This document shows positions 43,655 through 56,303 of a stretch of DNA of 64,000 nt, piece by piece. The notes under the pieces were generated by a model, which was given only the letters and a program-made list of their open reading frames with translations, ran no database searches and was not told where the DNA came from. The translations under genes were made by a program, and so were the position numbers. The stretch is from Endomychus coccineus (Eukaryota > Arthropoda > Insecta > Coleoptera > Endomychidae): NCBI GenBank assembly GCA_958510875.1, contig OY294070.1, forward strand, positions 3,038,001 through 3,102,000. Direction: 5' to 3'. Within the stretch, counting starts at the first letter, position 1. Each line of letters begins with the position of its first letter.

Positions 43655-44148
43655 AATTTGGTTTTAGGGGGGTTTGGGGGTTTGAAATAGGCAAGGAGTG
43701 CCTTTATTTGACCTCCAATAAAGTTATTTAACATGGTGCCATCATGCTACCTTGTAATCCACAAGGTTTAGCCACAACATGGGAAAAAAACATTGTTGGT
43801 CCATATAATGGCCAATTACTCGAAAATGGACCGATAACTTTTGATGGCATAGGGTATCTCAACAATTGCCAACACCAATGAACATTTTCCACCAGGTTTG
43901 GGAGGGTTAACTTGCAGTCCATTTTCGGTCCAATTTTAACTGGTCAGCCTGATAAACTGATTAGATAAACAATGATGGCACATGGTGGAAGTGTATAAGA
44001 ATGGCATGCCTTTCAAGTAACCGCAACTAGCAGCCGGCGAAAATTCGGTCCGTGAGATGAATTGATCATTGAACCGTCCTCTAACGATAAACCATAGTGC
44101 CATCGGGTTAATGTTCAGACCATCAATATCGTTCTGGCTCCTAGACTA
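43655..44148 (+). repeat. Unclassified 0.5-kb repeat, copy A
   Basis: Shares its length ('ggcaaggagtg', 'taatggccaattactcg', 'cggtc[c/t]gtgagatgaattga', ending 'ctcctag') with 46040-46612 in the same orientation, and with 45355-45902 in inverse. Partial open frames (for example GQLLENGPITFDGIGYLNN) match nothing I know. Confidence 0.75.
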
Positions 44149-44159
44149 TTAGGTTGCCT

Positions 44160-44457
44160 TAATATTTGGTGAATGTCGCCGCTTCTCTGCGACAATTTTG
44201 GTTAATGCTGGGGCAGATTTCATGCTTTAAAGATGCGTGGGGGATGGAAATCCTCAACCGTTGCCGAAGGATATATAGAGAAATCTGTTACAAATAAAGT
44301 AGACATAGCAGATAAAATATTTAGAGGGGAAAGTGACAAAGAGAAATCTGCTAATACTATTCTTGCCGAAGAAGAAAACTGCAAAAACGTCGCTGACTAT
44401 TCAGGTGACATAACACATAAATTTAGAGGGGGAAGTGACAAAGAGAATTTCAGGTAG
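44160..44457 (+). pseudogene. Tyrosine-recombinase C-terminal relic (Crypton/DIRS-like)
   Basis: CRRFSATILVNAGADFML, then, after a frame change, MRGGWKSSTVAEGYIEKSVT. This fits the C-terminal box of eukaryotic tyrosine recombinases: [H]xxR in the first part, GGW (His/Trp position) and the nucleophile Tyr in AEGYIE. The preceding His is Glu in this copy. The frame continues to 44457 with an acidic/lysine tail. Only ~100 codons remain. Confidence 0.6.
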
Positions 44458-44469
44458 AGTTCAGCCTAT

Positions 44470-45353
44470 GTTTAATAATTGTATAAGCTGCAACATAACT
44501 ATAAATATACAAAAATAGTTTTAATAAACGTTCCATATGTGTAATAATATATTCAGCCACGAACTAAAATACTAGGTTAGCGTATTTTGGGGTCTGAAGT
44601 TGCTCCAAGAAAGTAGGCATTCATGAGCGATTTCAGAAAAATTAATTTTTGGTTTTTCCAAAGCATTTGACCCGCTGGTATACCCGGATCTATGCCAGAC
44701 CGGGAATTTTTTGATGTCAGTTATAAATAAAATAAGTAAGAAATAAATTCTGTTTTTCTATTCATGAATCTATTTACTGCCATTTCACATCCGGAAGAAC
44801 TTATTAATAATTGTTCACAGTACCATCTCAGAATAGATTCATAGAATTTAAGTATCAACGATTGTTGTATAACAACGGAAAAAATTATGTATCTATTATT
44901 GACGGATCATAATGAGAATATTGTATTATTTACAATAGCCAGAGCTTGTTAAATTACGACTTGCCGGAAACGGTTTCTAAGGTCAAGGTGTGATCGCTTC
45001 AGGAACTTCCTGTAATTTGTATCTTTAGAACTGTTTATGTTGATTTTTTTATACTTTTATACAATGTATTTAATTGTCGTTTACATATTATTTAGTTATA
45101 AATAGAAAAAATGTGAAGACGCAGATTACCACCAGTGATGTACTGATCAAATTATGTAGGAGGAACAATAGATCTAACATAGCATACTAGAAATTGAAGG
45201 TAAGGAATATGGAATTGCGAGTCCTCGGATTATTTCTCGCATTTTTGTATTTACAGTAAAACCACCTGTAACGGCCACCTAAAAAATTAGAATTATTGGA
45301 TGTTATAGAGAGGTGACCGCAAAAGACATGTGTTGACCATTATTCATTATTAG
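44470..45353. other. Unassigned region
   Basis: Nothing recognised between the recombinase relic and the next repeat copy. Confidence 0.3.
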
Positions 45354-45902
45354 TCTAGGAGCCAGAGCGATTTTGATGGTCTGAACATTAACCCGATGGC
45401 ACTATGGTTTATCGTTAGAGGACGGTTCAATGATCAATTCATCTCACAGACCGAATTTTCCCCGGCTGCTTGATCTCAAGATACAGCATCCGCATTTTTT
45501 TTTTTTTACTCGAGGTTAACTTTTTCCAAGTTGCGGTTACTTAAAAAGCATGCCATTTTTATACACTTCCACCATGTGCCATAATTTTTTATCTTGTCCA
45601 TTTATCAGGCCGACCAGTTAAAATTGAACCAAAAATGGACTGCAAGTTAACCCCCCCAAACCTGGTGGAAAATGTTAATTGGTGTTGGCAATTGTTAACA
45701 TATCCTATGCCATCAAAAGTTATCGATCCATTTCCGAGTAATTGGCCATTATTTGGACCAAAAATGTTTCTTTTTTCATTTTGTAGATAAAACTTGCGGG
45801 TTACAAGGTAACATGATGGCACCATGTTAAATAACTTTATTGGAGGTCAAATAAAGATTTAAAATTATTGCCATCACTCCTTGCCTATTTCAACTTCCCA
45901 AA
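45354..45902 (-). repeat. Unclassified 0.5-kb repeat, copy B (inverted)
   Basis: Inverse of 46058-46612 over nearly its whole length with small indels. Together the two form a ~0.55 kb-arm inverted repeat around a ~155 bp spacer. Confidence 0.85.
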
Positions 45903-46057
45903 ATTCCATAAAATCATCCGGCAGAATGAAAAAAATAAGTAAAAAAGAGCCGTTTCGATTTTAAACCCAGCCAGAGTCTCAATAATTGACTAATTTATCA
46001 TAAACTTGGTCATATTATCATATGATTCATATTTTTTTGGGGGGTGCTTTTAGTGGG

Positions 46058-46612
46058 TTTTGGGGGGTTGAAATAGGCAAGGAGTGATGGCAATAATTTT
46101 AAATCTTTATTTGACATCTAATAAAGTTATTTAACATGGGGCCATCATGTTACCTTGTAACTAGCAAGTTTTATCCACAAAAAGAAACATTTTTGATCCA
46201 AATAATGGCCAATTACTCGGAAATGGACCGATAACTTTTGACGGCATAGGGTATGTTAAGAATTGACAATACCAATTAACATTTTCCACCAGGTTTGGGG
46301 GGGGGGGGGGTTAACTTGCAGTCCATTTTCGGTTCAATTTTAACTCGTCGGCCTGATAAACGGACACGATAAAAAATGATGGCACATGGTGGAAGTGTAT
46401 AAGAATGGCATGCTTCTCAAGTAACCGCAACTTGGAAAGGGTTAACCTCCAGTCAAAAGAAAGAAGAAATGTGGATGCTGTATCTCGAGATCTAGAAGCC
46501 GGGGAAAATTCGGTCTGTGAGATGAATTGATCATTGAACCGTCCTCTAACGATAAACCATAGTGCCATCGGGTTAATGTTCAGACCATCAATATCGCTTT
46601 GGCTCCTAGTCT
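46058..46612 (+). repeat. Unclassified 0.5-kb repeat, copy C
   Basis: Partner of copy B and direct repeat of copy A. A run of about 14 G at 46298-46311 corresponds to 'cccccc' in copy B. Its right edge 'ctcctagtctata' abuts the hAT relic. Confidence 0.85.
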
Positions 46613-46629
46613 ATATTAGTTGTGGACCA

Positions 46630-48840
46630 ATTTTACTTGTACCAATTATTAAAAGAGATTCAAGATGCTCATCGGTTAACTTAGATCTGTAAACATTCTT
46701 CGTGTATTTCATTTTGGAGAATTTTATCTCACACAAATGAGAAGTACCAAAACAGAAAACCACTCACGAGCAAATTTATGCAAATTATCAAATTGTGCCA
46801 GTGGAAGACTCTTATAAAATTCCAACAAAGATAAGTTTTGATATTTGTTCTTAACTATACCACTGCACTGTAAATCAAATTCCATTTGAAGTTCCGTGAC
46901 TATGATTTCAATGTCAGTATCAAAAGGATTTTGAAAAATCTTAATTTCATTCACAGTAACATCAAAGTCTGAGAAACGAGTATCAAAATTTATCTTCAAA
47001 TCACTCAAAGCTTCGATTGCAAAATCGACGTGAAACTCAGTGTCAGTAGTGTGGCTGAATATTTCATATGTTTTAAAATGTGTGAAACATTTTTTACGTA
47101 ATTGCGATTGAAACTATCACTTTCTGCCGAAACGATTTGACATTAGTGTATAAATCAGGGAGAAGCTAGTTTTCTCCTTGCAGTTTCAAATTCAGTTCGT
47201 TCATATGTTTTGTCAAATCGACATAGAATTCCACAGCCATTCGCTATTTTGCAATTCGGTAAAAGGGCGATGCTTTTCATTTTTTTAAATTTCGCTCACT
47301 GCTCGAAATTCAAAACAGCGGACTTTTCAGCAACTAAGGCAGCGTACGGCTGTATGATAAGGTCATACTGTCGGTGATTCAGCCCAGAAGATCTGATGAA
47401 ATTAACAACTGATATGACTGGTTTTAGAACTTCAAACATTTCCTCCACAAAGACTGTTGATGAATATAATATAAGACTAATGGTTTTGAACCACCATCAT
47501 TTTCTACAGTCTTTGACACAAGAACAGCCACTCCTTTATTTTCACCACTTATGTTTTTGCCTCCATCAGTAGTAATAGATTTCAAGTTTTTCTATGGAAA
47601 GTTCTTTTATCAACGGCATTTTCAACACCCTTAAAAATATCTTCCCCAGTAGTCGTGCCGTGAATACTATCAATATCAAGAAGTTCTTCATACACTTCAT
47701 ACCTCTTATCTACTTCTCGAAAAAAATCAACACCTGAGCAGCATCTGACACATTCGTTGCTCATCCAAGGCCAGAGAAAATCACTCAAGATGTCCATTTT
47801 TGTCATACAGTTGAGATGATATATTTTCTGCGATGTCTTCTACCCTCCAGAGTGTTTGCTGACAAACTGATAGTTTTAAATAAATTTACCTTTTCGGGGC
47901 ACATTTCTTCGGCTACTGCAATTACGCATTCTTTGATCATTTCTCCATCGGTGAATGGTTTTCCACGTTTCGCAATTCAAGAGCCACACTAAAGCTATTG
48001 AGTTTCGTAAAAAAAGATTGCTGCGATTTCAATATCCGCTTCCGAACTACAATTTTTCTGTCCACAAATTAGCTGTTTGTTTTGAGAAATTTTGAAAATG
48101 TTTCGTTTCATAAAAACGTTTAATGTTATATTCTTTGAGAACGACCATGGTTTCATTGCAAATCAAACATAGTGTCTTCTTACTAAACTCAATTACGAAA
48201 TATTGAAATTTCCATTGGTCTTTGAATGTTCTGCATTGACTGTCTACTTTTCGCTTCTTTCCCATACTAGTAAATTACACACAAAAACAACAAGTTAAAT
48301 CAAAATACTGTTACGAACATGTCTTTTAAACACGCACAAACACGTTTTAAGGAGTTACGCACTACTTTATTCCACAACAGACAGTTTCGCTTCCTTCGCC
48401 TTTCCTAGGCGTACTGACTCGCGGTTGCGCCGCCAGCCTTTTTATACTCCAATTACTACCATAAAGATGTGAGTGCAATACACCAAAACAGTCTCGAAAC
48501 AACGAGATTATTCGCGAATGTTCAATTGTTACTGCGCTTCTGAAAGTACTACTAGCGCTATCTGTTAGCTATAAAGGATACTACCACTACCTATTTCCGC
48601 GTGTGACCACAAGGTGTCGTCAAGTGTCGCGGTCGTAACAATAGAGTACAGTTAGTACACAATAATAATTGAAATAGCGAATTTAGCAAGCGTATGCTCG
48701 CTCAGGGCGCGTACTCGGCGACTAGTCTAGAAATTATAGATAATAGAAGGAAAATTTAAGCCGTTTTAGTTGGCCCTTGGAACTTACTGGAGTAAGCAGT
48801 ATGGCCCTAAGCCTGGAAAGTTTCGAGACCCCTGGTCTAT
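46630..48840 (-). mobile_element. hAT transposon relic (ZBED/GTF2IRD2-like)
   Basis: The minus-strand 5' end is 'caggggtctcgaaactttcc' (from 48834), a typical hAT terminus. Then the N-terminal zinc region (48265-48047: KKRKVDSQCRTFKDQWKFQY, LCLICNETMVVLKEYNIKRF). Broken middle parts follow (ITTDGGKNISGENKGVAVLV near 47510-47580), then the C-terminal dimerisation region (47008-46724: LQCSGIVKNKYQNLSLLEFY, LHKFAREWFSVL). Many frameshifts. The other terminus is not clear. Confidence 0.75.
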
Positions 48841-48849
48841 ACAATAACA

Positions 48850-50990
48850 GCTCTATTTATGAAGCTACGAGCTAAACTCAGAAGTAACAGGTAAATGAGA
48901 TGATTGTCTTTTCTTGAACATTTGAAAGTGTTCTAGATATAAGTAATTAAATAAAAATGATGTCAGTCCGTACGTTGACATGACGTTGTACCTTTCGATG
49001 CGTGATGCTGCAAATCTTCTCTGTTGGACATTTAGACATGACTATTAAGAAACTATTTACTTTTAATTACTCAGCGTTGATTAGTGTTGAATAATGATTC
49101 AACAGCTCTTGAAAAGTTCAAATACTTGAAATGAATTAAACATTCGTAGAAAACAGCGTGTCATCTATATTTGTTTATTTACTGATTCAAATCTACGTTA
49201 CAACTCTCATTAACGATTATATAAAATTTCGCATCTCTAACACTTCCAGGTAAACGCTCACAAAAAATATCTTAGTTTCTAAAAAACCAGAATAAAAACG
49301 TCGCCTTTAAAACAAATAATCTGTACTTGTATATTAATAATTCAAAATCTAAAAGATAGATTCAAAATCTTTAGTTTACAGGCTGAGTTGAGTTGTGATG
49401 ACTCGGATTTATAGGCAACAAAAATTGAAGAAAAGGGCGCTTATATAGGCAAAGATTTTCATTGAAAAATGGAGAAATCTTAACATCTCAAGGCGCTGAT
49501 TTAAAATATAAACGAATAAATAAATAAATAATCAGCTAGAGTGTCCAAAGTAAACCCATACAACTGACGCACTTCAAACATTTATTGAAATCTCTAATGG
49601 CATAAAACGTGAATCGATTTGACAAATATAAGAAATTTGAATAAACCCCATTGCTATTACGACAGTTGCTTACGCATGTATTATGACAGCTCAGGTGAAA
49701 AATCGTGGAATTTTAACTTATTCCAATGGTTTCTATAATAATACAAATATGTTATTGTTAATTTTCAACATTTATGCTTTAATTTGATGAATCGTAAATA
49801 TTATTCATCGGCTGGTTAACTAAGAATTATCTAGACGCCAAGTAGTCATGTGTAGAAAAAAAGTCTTTTGAAAGCAATAATTTAGTTTTTTAATTTGTAG
49901 ATTAAGTGGCACGTACCATCGTACTGAATTTTTCACATAAAAAATTACTTGCCATCAATGTAATTGTGTTTCTGCATACCCACGGATAAAGATTCTTTTG
50001 AGTCGTCACTTATATTGGGTGTCTGGGCAAAAGGTTCAGGGGTGATTCTCCTTGGTGTATGCCACAAGTATAACATTTTTCCGAGAGCTCGAAAATAGAG
50101 GAGTTATAGCGCGCGCTTCAGAGATGGTTTTTCAAATCAATTGTTTCCTAGTGTGCCGACTTTTCATGAGTCATTACTAGTTGTTATTACACAAAGCTTG
50201 AATTCATTATCTTGATAAATATTAGAAACCCAATTAACTATACTCTAGGCTAAATAGGTACCGTGAAATTGAAACATATTCTACCTCTTATTCCATGTAA
50301 CAATAAAAATATTTTTATCTGTTATTTATACAATAATTCCATACACTGTAACACTTATTCATCGATTTATTCATATAAAATGATATAGTAGGCGCCAAAC
50401 ACATTCCAACTTTAGAAGAATCCGTCTCGCATCATTTTGAAGCCAATTATTTGACATTCACTTGTTATTTGATACAATATTCATCCTACCACTTCTCAAT
50501 CGCTTCTTTGTAATGTGACAAAAACGTATTTACCTGGAAAACCATTCGATTTGCGCCTACGTACGTTTCGACGTTACAACCTTCATCGAACGATTCGACA
50601 AGGAAATTACGGTCAAATTCTCCACATTATACAAAATACGATTTATTTTCGTAATAAATGCCAATTATCTGAATGACACGGGATTTGACCCGACAAATAT
50701 AATGTGAACTAAGATAATTCTTGTTTTAAATCGATCAAGATAAAATAATTAAGATATTTATAGATATTAGAATGTTCAAAACAATTTATACAAGTCCTGG
50801 GATACAAATTAAAATATTCAGTAACTACAAAATCAATAAATTAGGCACAAATTGCAAAACATAGATATTAAATTACTTAGACAAATCCGAAAAACCATTG
50901 CTTAGATAATCTTCTTCCGAATATAAGGCTGTGTCAATCAATATTTCATTGTTATTTTAAAAGTATCTTAGAGTAAATCATGGCAGCTGA
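48850..50990. other. AT-rich region with no recognised gene
   Basis: About 2.1 kb without an ORF above 60 codons and without repeat structure I can see. Confidence 0.35.
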
Positions 50991-50992
50991 TT

Positions 50993-53900
50993 TCATAACA
51001 TTTGACACAGTTATATCGGAATCGATGAGATCGACCAAATTCACTATTTTTCCATACTTACCCCTTAGGAAATCTGAGAAAATGCGAAAATTCCCGAAGG
51101 TTCGTGTAACTGAGGGATCTTAGAAGGTTGTGGATACCAATTTCGGGCGAATTAATCATGTTAAATCTGATTTAATGGTGTATTTATCTAAGGGATGGGG
51201 AAAATTCTGGGTTCTGGAACGCTGTAAAATTTTTCCTCGGCGTCTGGGGCGAAAACTAATGGTAGAATCGAATTTCTCATCAAAAAGAGTGTATAATGAC
51301 GTCGTTATATCGGAATCGATGAGATCGACCAAATTCACTATTTTTCCATACTTACTACCCCTTAGGAAATTTGAGAAAATGCGAAAGTTCCCTAAGGTTC
51401 ATGCAACTCAGGGAACTTGTTCTATCTGATCGTAGAGGGTTGTGTATACCAATTTCGGGCGTATTAATCATGTTAAATCTCATTAATGGTGTATTTATCT
51501 AAAAGATGGGGAAATTTCTGGGTTTTGGAACGTTGCAAAATGTTTCCTCGGCGTCTGAGGCGAAAACTAATGGTAGAATCGAATTTCTCATCAAAAAGAG
51601 TGTATAATGACGTCGTTATATCGGAATCGATGAGATCGACCAAATTCACTATTTTTCCATACTTACCCCTTAGGAAATTTGAGAAAATGCGAAAGTTCCC
51701 TAAGGTTCATGCAACTCAGGGAACTTGTTCTATCTGATCGTAGAAGGTTGTGTATACCAATTTCGGGCGTATTAATCATGTTAAATCTCATTAATGGTGT
51801 ATTTATCTAAAAGATGGGGAAAATTCTGGGTTTTGGAACGCTGCAAAATGTTTCCTCGGCGTCTGAGGCGAAAACTAATGGTAGAATCGAATTTCTCATC
51901 AAAAAGAGTGTATAATGACGTCGTTATATCGGAATCGATGAGATCGACCAAATTCACTATTTTTCCATACTTACCCCTTAGGAAATTTGAGAAAATGCGA
52001 AAGTTCCCTAAGGTTCATGCAACTCAGGGAACTTGTTCTATCTGATCGTAGAAGGTTGTGGATACCAATTTCGGGCGTATTAATCATGTTAAATCTGATT
52101 TGATGGTGTATTTATCTAAGGGATGGGGAAAATTCTGGGTTTTGGAACGCTGCAAAACGTTTCCTCGGCGTCTGAGGCGAAAACTAATGGTAGAATCGAA
52201 TTTCTCATCAAAAAGAGTGTATAATGACGTCGTTATATCGGAATCGATGAGATCGATCAAATTCACTATTTTTCCATACTTACCCCTTAGGAAATTCGAG
52301 AAAATGCGAAAGTTCCCTAAGGTTCATGCAACTCAGGGAACTTGTTCTATCTGATCGTAGGAGGTTGTGGATACCAATTTCGGCCGAATTAATCTTGTTA
52401 AATCTGATTTAATGGTGTATTTATCTAAGGGATGGGGAAAATTCTGGGTTTTGGAACGCTGCAAAATGTTTCCTCGGCGTCTGAGGCGAAAACTAATGGT
52501 AGAATCGGATTTCTCATCAAAAAGAGTGTATAATGACGTCGTTATATCGGAATCGATGAGATCGACCAAATTCGCTATTTTTCCATACAACCCCTTATGA
52601 AATTTGAGAAAATGCGAAAGTTCCCTAAGGTTCATGCAACTCAGGGAACTTGTTCTATCTGATCGTAGAAGGTTGTGGATACCAATTTCGGGCGTATTAA
52701 TCAAGTCAAATCTGATTTTATAGTGTATTTATTTAAGGGATGGCGCAAATTCTGGGTTTTGGAACGCTGCAAAACGTTTCCTCGGCGTCTGAGGCGAAAA
52801 CTAATGGTAGAATCGAATTTCTCATCAAAAAGAGTGTATAATGACGTCGTTATATCGGAATCGATGAGATCGATCAAATTCACTATTTTTCCATACTTAC
52901 CCCTTAGGAAATTCGAGAAAATGCGAAAGTTCCCTAAGGTTCATGCAACTCAGGGAACTTGTTCTATCTGATCGTAGGAGGTTGTGGATACCAATTTCGG
53001 CCGAATTAATCTTGTTAAATCTGATTTAATGGTGTATTTATCTAAGGGATGGGGAAAATTCTGGGTTTTGGAACGCTGCAAAATGTTTCCTCGGCGTCTG
53101 AGGCGAAAACTAATGGTAGAATCGAATTTCTCATCAAAAAGAGTGTATAATGACGTCGTTATATCGGAATCGATGAGATCGACCAAATTCGCTATTTTTC
53201 CATACAACCCCTTATGAAATTTGAGAAAATGCGAAAGTTCCCTAAGGTTCATGCAACTCAGGGAACTTGTTCTATCTGATCGTAGAAGGTTATGGATACC
53301 AATTTCGGGCGTATTAATCAAGTCAAATCTGATTTTATAGTGTATTTATTTAAGGGATGGCGCAAATTCTGGGTTTTGGAACGCTGCAAAACGTTTCCTC
53401 GGCGTCTGAGGCGAAAACTAATGGTAGAATCGAATTTCTCATCAAAAAGAGTGTATAATGACGTCGTTATATCGGAATCGATGAGATCGACCAAATTCAC
53501 TATTTTTCCATACTTACTACCCCTTAGGAAATTTGAGAAAATGCGAAAGTTCCCTAAGGTTCATGCAACTCAGGGAACTTGTTCTATCTGATCGTAGAAG
53601 GTTGTGGATACCAATTTCGGGCGTATTAATCATGTTAAATCTGATTTGATGGTGTATTTATCTAAGGGATGGGGAAAATTCTGGGTTTTGGAACGCTGCA
53701 AAACGTTTCCTCGGCGTCTGAGGCGAAAACTAATGGTAGAATCGAATTTCTCATCAAAAAGAGTGTATAATGACGTCGTTATATCGGAATCGATGAGATC
53801 GATCAAATTCACTATTTTTCCATACTTACCCCTTAGGAAATTCGAGAAAATGCGAAAGTTCCCTAAGGTTCATGCAACTCAGGGAACTTGTTCTATCTGA

Positions 53901-54525
53901 TCGTAGGAGGTTGTGGATACCAATTTCGGCCGAATTAATCTTGTTAAATCTGATTTAATGGTGTATTTATCTAAGGGATGGGGAAAATTCTGGGTTTTGG
54001 AACGCTGCAAAATGTTTCCTCGGCGTCTGAGGCGAAAACTAATGGTAGAATCGGATTTCTCATCAAAAAGAGTGTATAATGACGTCGTTATATCGGAATC
54101 GATGAGATCGACCAAATTCGCTATTTTTCCATACAACCCCTTATGAAATTTGAGTAAATTCGGAAATTCCCCAAGATTTATGTAACTCAGGGAACTTGTT
54201 CTATATGATCCCAGAAGGGTGTGGATACCAATTTTGGGTGTATTAATCAAGTCAAATCTGATTTTATAGTGTATTTATTTAAGGGATGGCGCAAATTCAG
54301 GGTTTCGGAACGCAGCAACATGTTTCCTCGACGTCTGAGGTTAAATCTAATGGCAGAATCGAATTTCTCATCAAAAAGAGTGTATTATGAAGACGTTATA
54401 TCGGAATCGATGAGATCACTATTTTCCATACTTACACGCCTTATGAAATTTGGGAAAATGCGAAAATTTCAACAGGTTCATGTAACTGATGGAACTTGTT
54501 CTATGGGATCTCAGAAGGTTGTGAA
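50993..54525 (+). repeat. 309-bp satellite tandem array, 11 full monomers
   Basis: Taking the shared word 'taccaatttcgg' as phase mark, monomers start at 51134, 51446, 51754, 52062, 52371, 52679, 52988, 53296, 53608, 53917 and 54225, ending at 54525. Periods are 308-312 and the last is 300. A partial monomer precedes. Subtypes are visible: A ('cattaatggtg...aaaagatgg', 51446 and 51754), B ('catgtt...tttgatgg', 52062 and 53608), C ('cggccgaattaatcttg', 52371, 52988, 53917), D ('caagtcaaat...gatggcgc', 52679, 53296, 54225). The order is A A B C D C D B C D. The last unit is the most diverged. Each monomer carries ~98-codon frames on one strand and 60-123-codon frames on the other. Confidence 0.95.
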
Positions 54526-55725
54526 TACTAAGGAAAAAGGGGGGTACCTTCGCCCTATACAGTTTCGGGTCTTACCTCCACCGCCATCATTTCTTCGTAT
54601 GAAGCCAGCTGTGATCTTAGGCACAGGAAGTAAAGGTGGGGAACAACGCCACGGTGGACCACCAAGGTGGAGGAACACCGGGAAAGGAAAGAAAAAAAAC
54701 TCTTTGATAAAGCTAAAAGATGTCAGGCTACGTTCTCTGGCAATGTTATGCAACTCAAAGAGTCGGTTAAGTTTCTGGGAGTAATCCTCGACTCTAAACT
54801 GACTTGCCGCGTACATCTCGAACATCAAGAGAGGAAAGTTTCTGGGTCCTTTTGGGCGTGCAGGAGAGCTTTCAGCAGCACATGGGATCTATACATCTGT
54901 GATCAGGCCTATGGTCACCTATGCTGCGGTTGTATGGTGGAAGGGAATAAGGACTGGTATGTCCCAGTGCCCGGACCGACTGCAGCGGCTTGCATGCGTA
55001 GGTATATCATGAGGTCCGCTACAACGGGGGCTCTTGAAGCTCTCGCCGGATCACCACCTCTACAATTATATGTGAAAGCTGAAGCCATGAGAACGGTGTA
55101 TAGGTTAAAGGGCCTAGGTCACTGGACTCTCGTGGACACTCAGCGATTTTGAGTGAGGCAATATCTAAATGCCCCATGCTAGAAAAGAGGCAAGATAGCA
55201 TGATTCCAGCTATACGTCTCACTTCTCCCAAAATTTTCATCCGCGAGAGGAGATTGGAGCAACGAAACTCTCGCCCTACTGCCACCTGGTGGCCACGTAT
55301 GATTCACAGATGGGTCCAAGGTAGATCAGGCTTCTGGAGCAAAAGTGTACCAAAAAAAGCCAAAGTTAACTCTCAGTGACCCTAGTCGCTTACTGCACTC
55401 AGGAGGAGGTCTACGCAATATTGACTTGCGGCATCGAAAACCTGAGAAGAAACTATGTAAATAGGCGCATATGATCCTATATGTAGAAAATGCAGAGAGG
55501 TGGAAGAAACTGCCTCTCACATCATGTTGGAATGCCCTGCTTTGACATCCCTTCTTCGGCGAAGCAAAACTGCTCCCAGAACTCATGGAAGCCAGCGTAG
55601 GCAATATTCTGGGTTTCTGGTGGGCCAAAAACCTGCTAGAATAGAATAAGCTTCTGGTCACGGGGTGCCCAATGGGTCCAACCAGATGACCAAAGTCACC
55701 CTCCCCTCAATTGATAATGATGACC
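54526..55725 (+). mobile_element. R1/I-clade LINE 3' relic
   Basis: Reads SVKFLGVILDSKLTCRVHLE (end of RT), GALEALAGSPPLQLYVKAEA and MRTVYRLKGLG. Near 55480-55545 it gives a CCHC-like CRKCREVEETASHIMLEC zinc knuckle, typical of this clade's C-terminus. Several frame changes. Abuts the satellite's last monomer. Confidence 0.75.
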
Positions 55726-56159
55726 TTTGGCCCCCCAACTTTTACTGCGCACGCCTTTGGTTTAAAAACATTATCATATTTTTATAAATTTTTTGGATCT
55801 TGTCAAATTTTGATCAGGAAGAAATATTTATTATAACAGTATTAATATTATTATCACGATTTTTGACCAAATTCAGATGTTCAATTTGGTCTTATTAAAT
55901 TGGATTCCTATCTCCCGGCTGGATTTATTAAATTAACATCTACTACTAATAATAATAATACACAACACATTCCAAAATCCAATTATTTAACAGCTCCAAA
56001 TAGGTAAACAACTATTTTTCGCAAACGTTTCCATCTCACATAATTAAGCCATAATTAATATCGAAATTATGAGATAATAATAAAATTCCCAGATCACACA
56101 ATGGATCATCATCTCCAAATCGAACGAATTCTCCATATAACGCTAAAGAATGCGGATCA
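55726..56159. other. Upstream region of the Reg-5-like gene
   Basis: AT-rich. No coding features; probably distal promoter. Confidence 0.35.
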
Positions 56160-56186
56160 ACGTGACGTCACGTCTCTTCTATAAAA
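56160..56186 (+). promoter_or_regulatory. CRE palindrome and TATA box
   Basis: ACGTGACGTCACGT (56160-56173) is a perfect 14-bp palindrome containing the full cAMP-response element TGACGTCA. TATAAAA follows at 56180-56186. A start site near 56205-56215 would give a ~95 base 5' UTR to the ATG at 56304. Confidence 0.65.
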
Positions 56187-56303
56187 CAATCGAGCATCGC
56201 ATTAGAGCAACAGATACCTATCGTAAACGTAAGCGAACGCTACACTTTATTTAAGTAATTAATTTATTCGCGTATTATATTTTCGCATAACTTATTATTC
56301 AAG

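Noticed and set aside
51130..54250. Many 60-123 codon ORFs on both strands in the 51-54 kb region
   Set aside because: They are the same frames repeated in every satellite monomer; no known domain and no evidence of a gene.
50993..54525. CRISPR-like array
   Set aside because: The ~309-bp units are repeated throughout with no short repeat/spacer alternation, in a eukaryotic genome.
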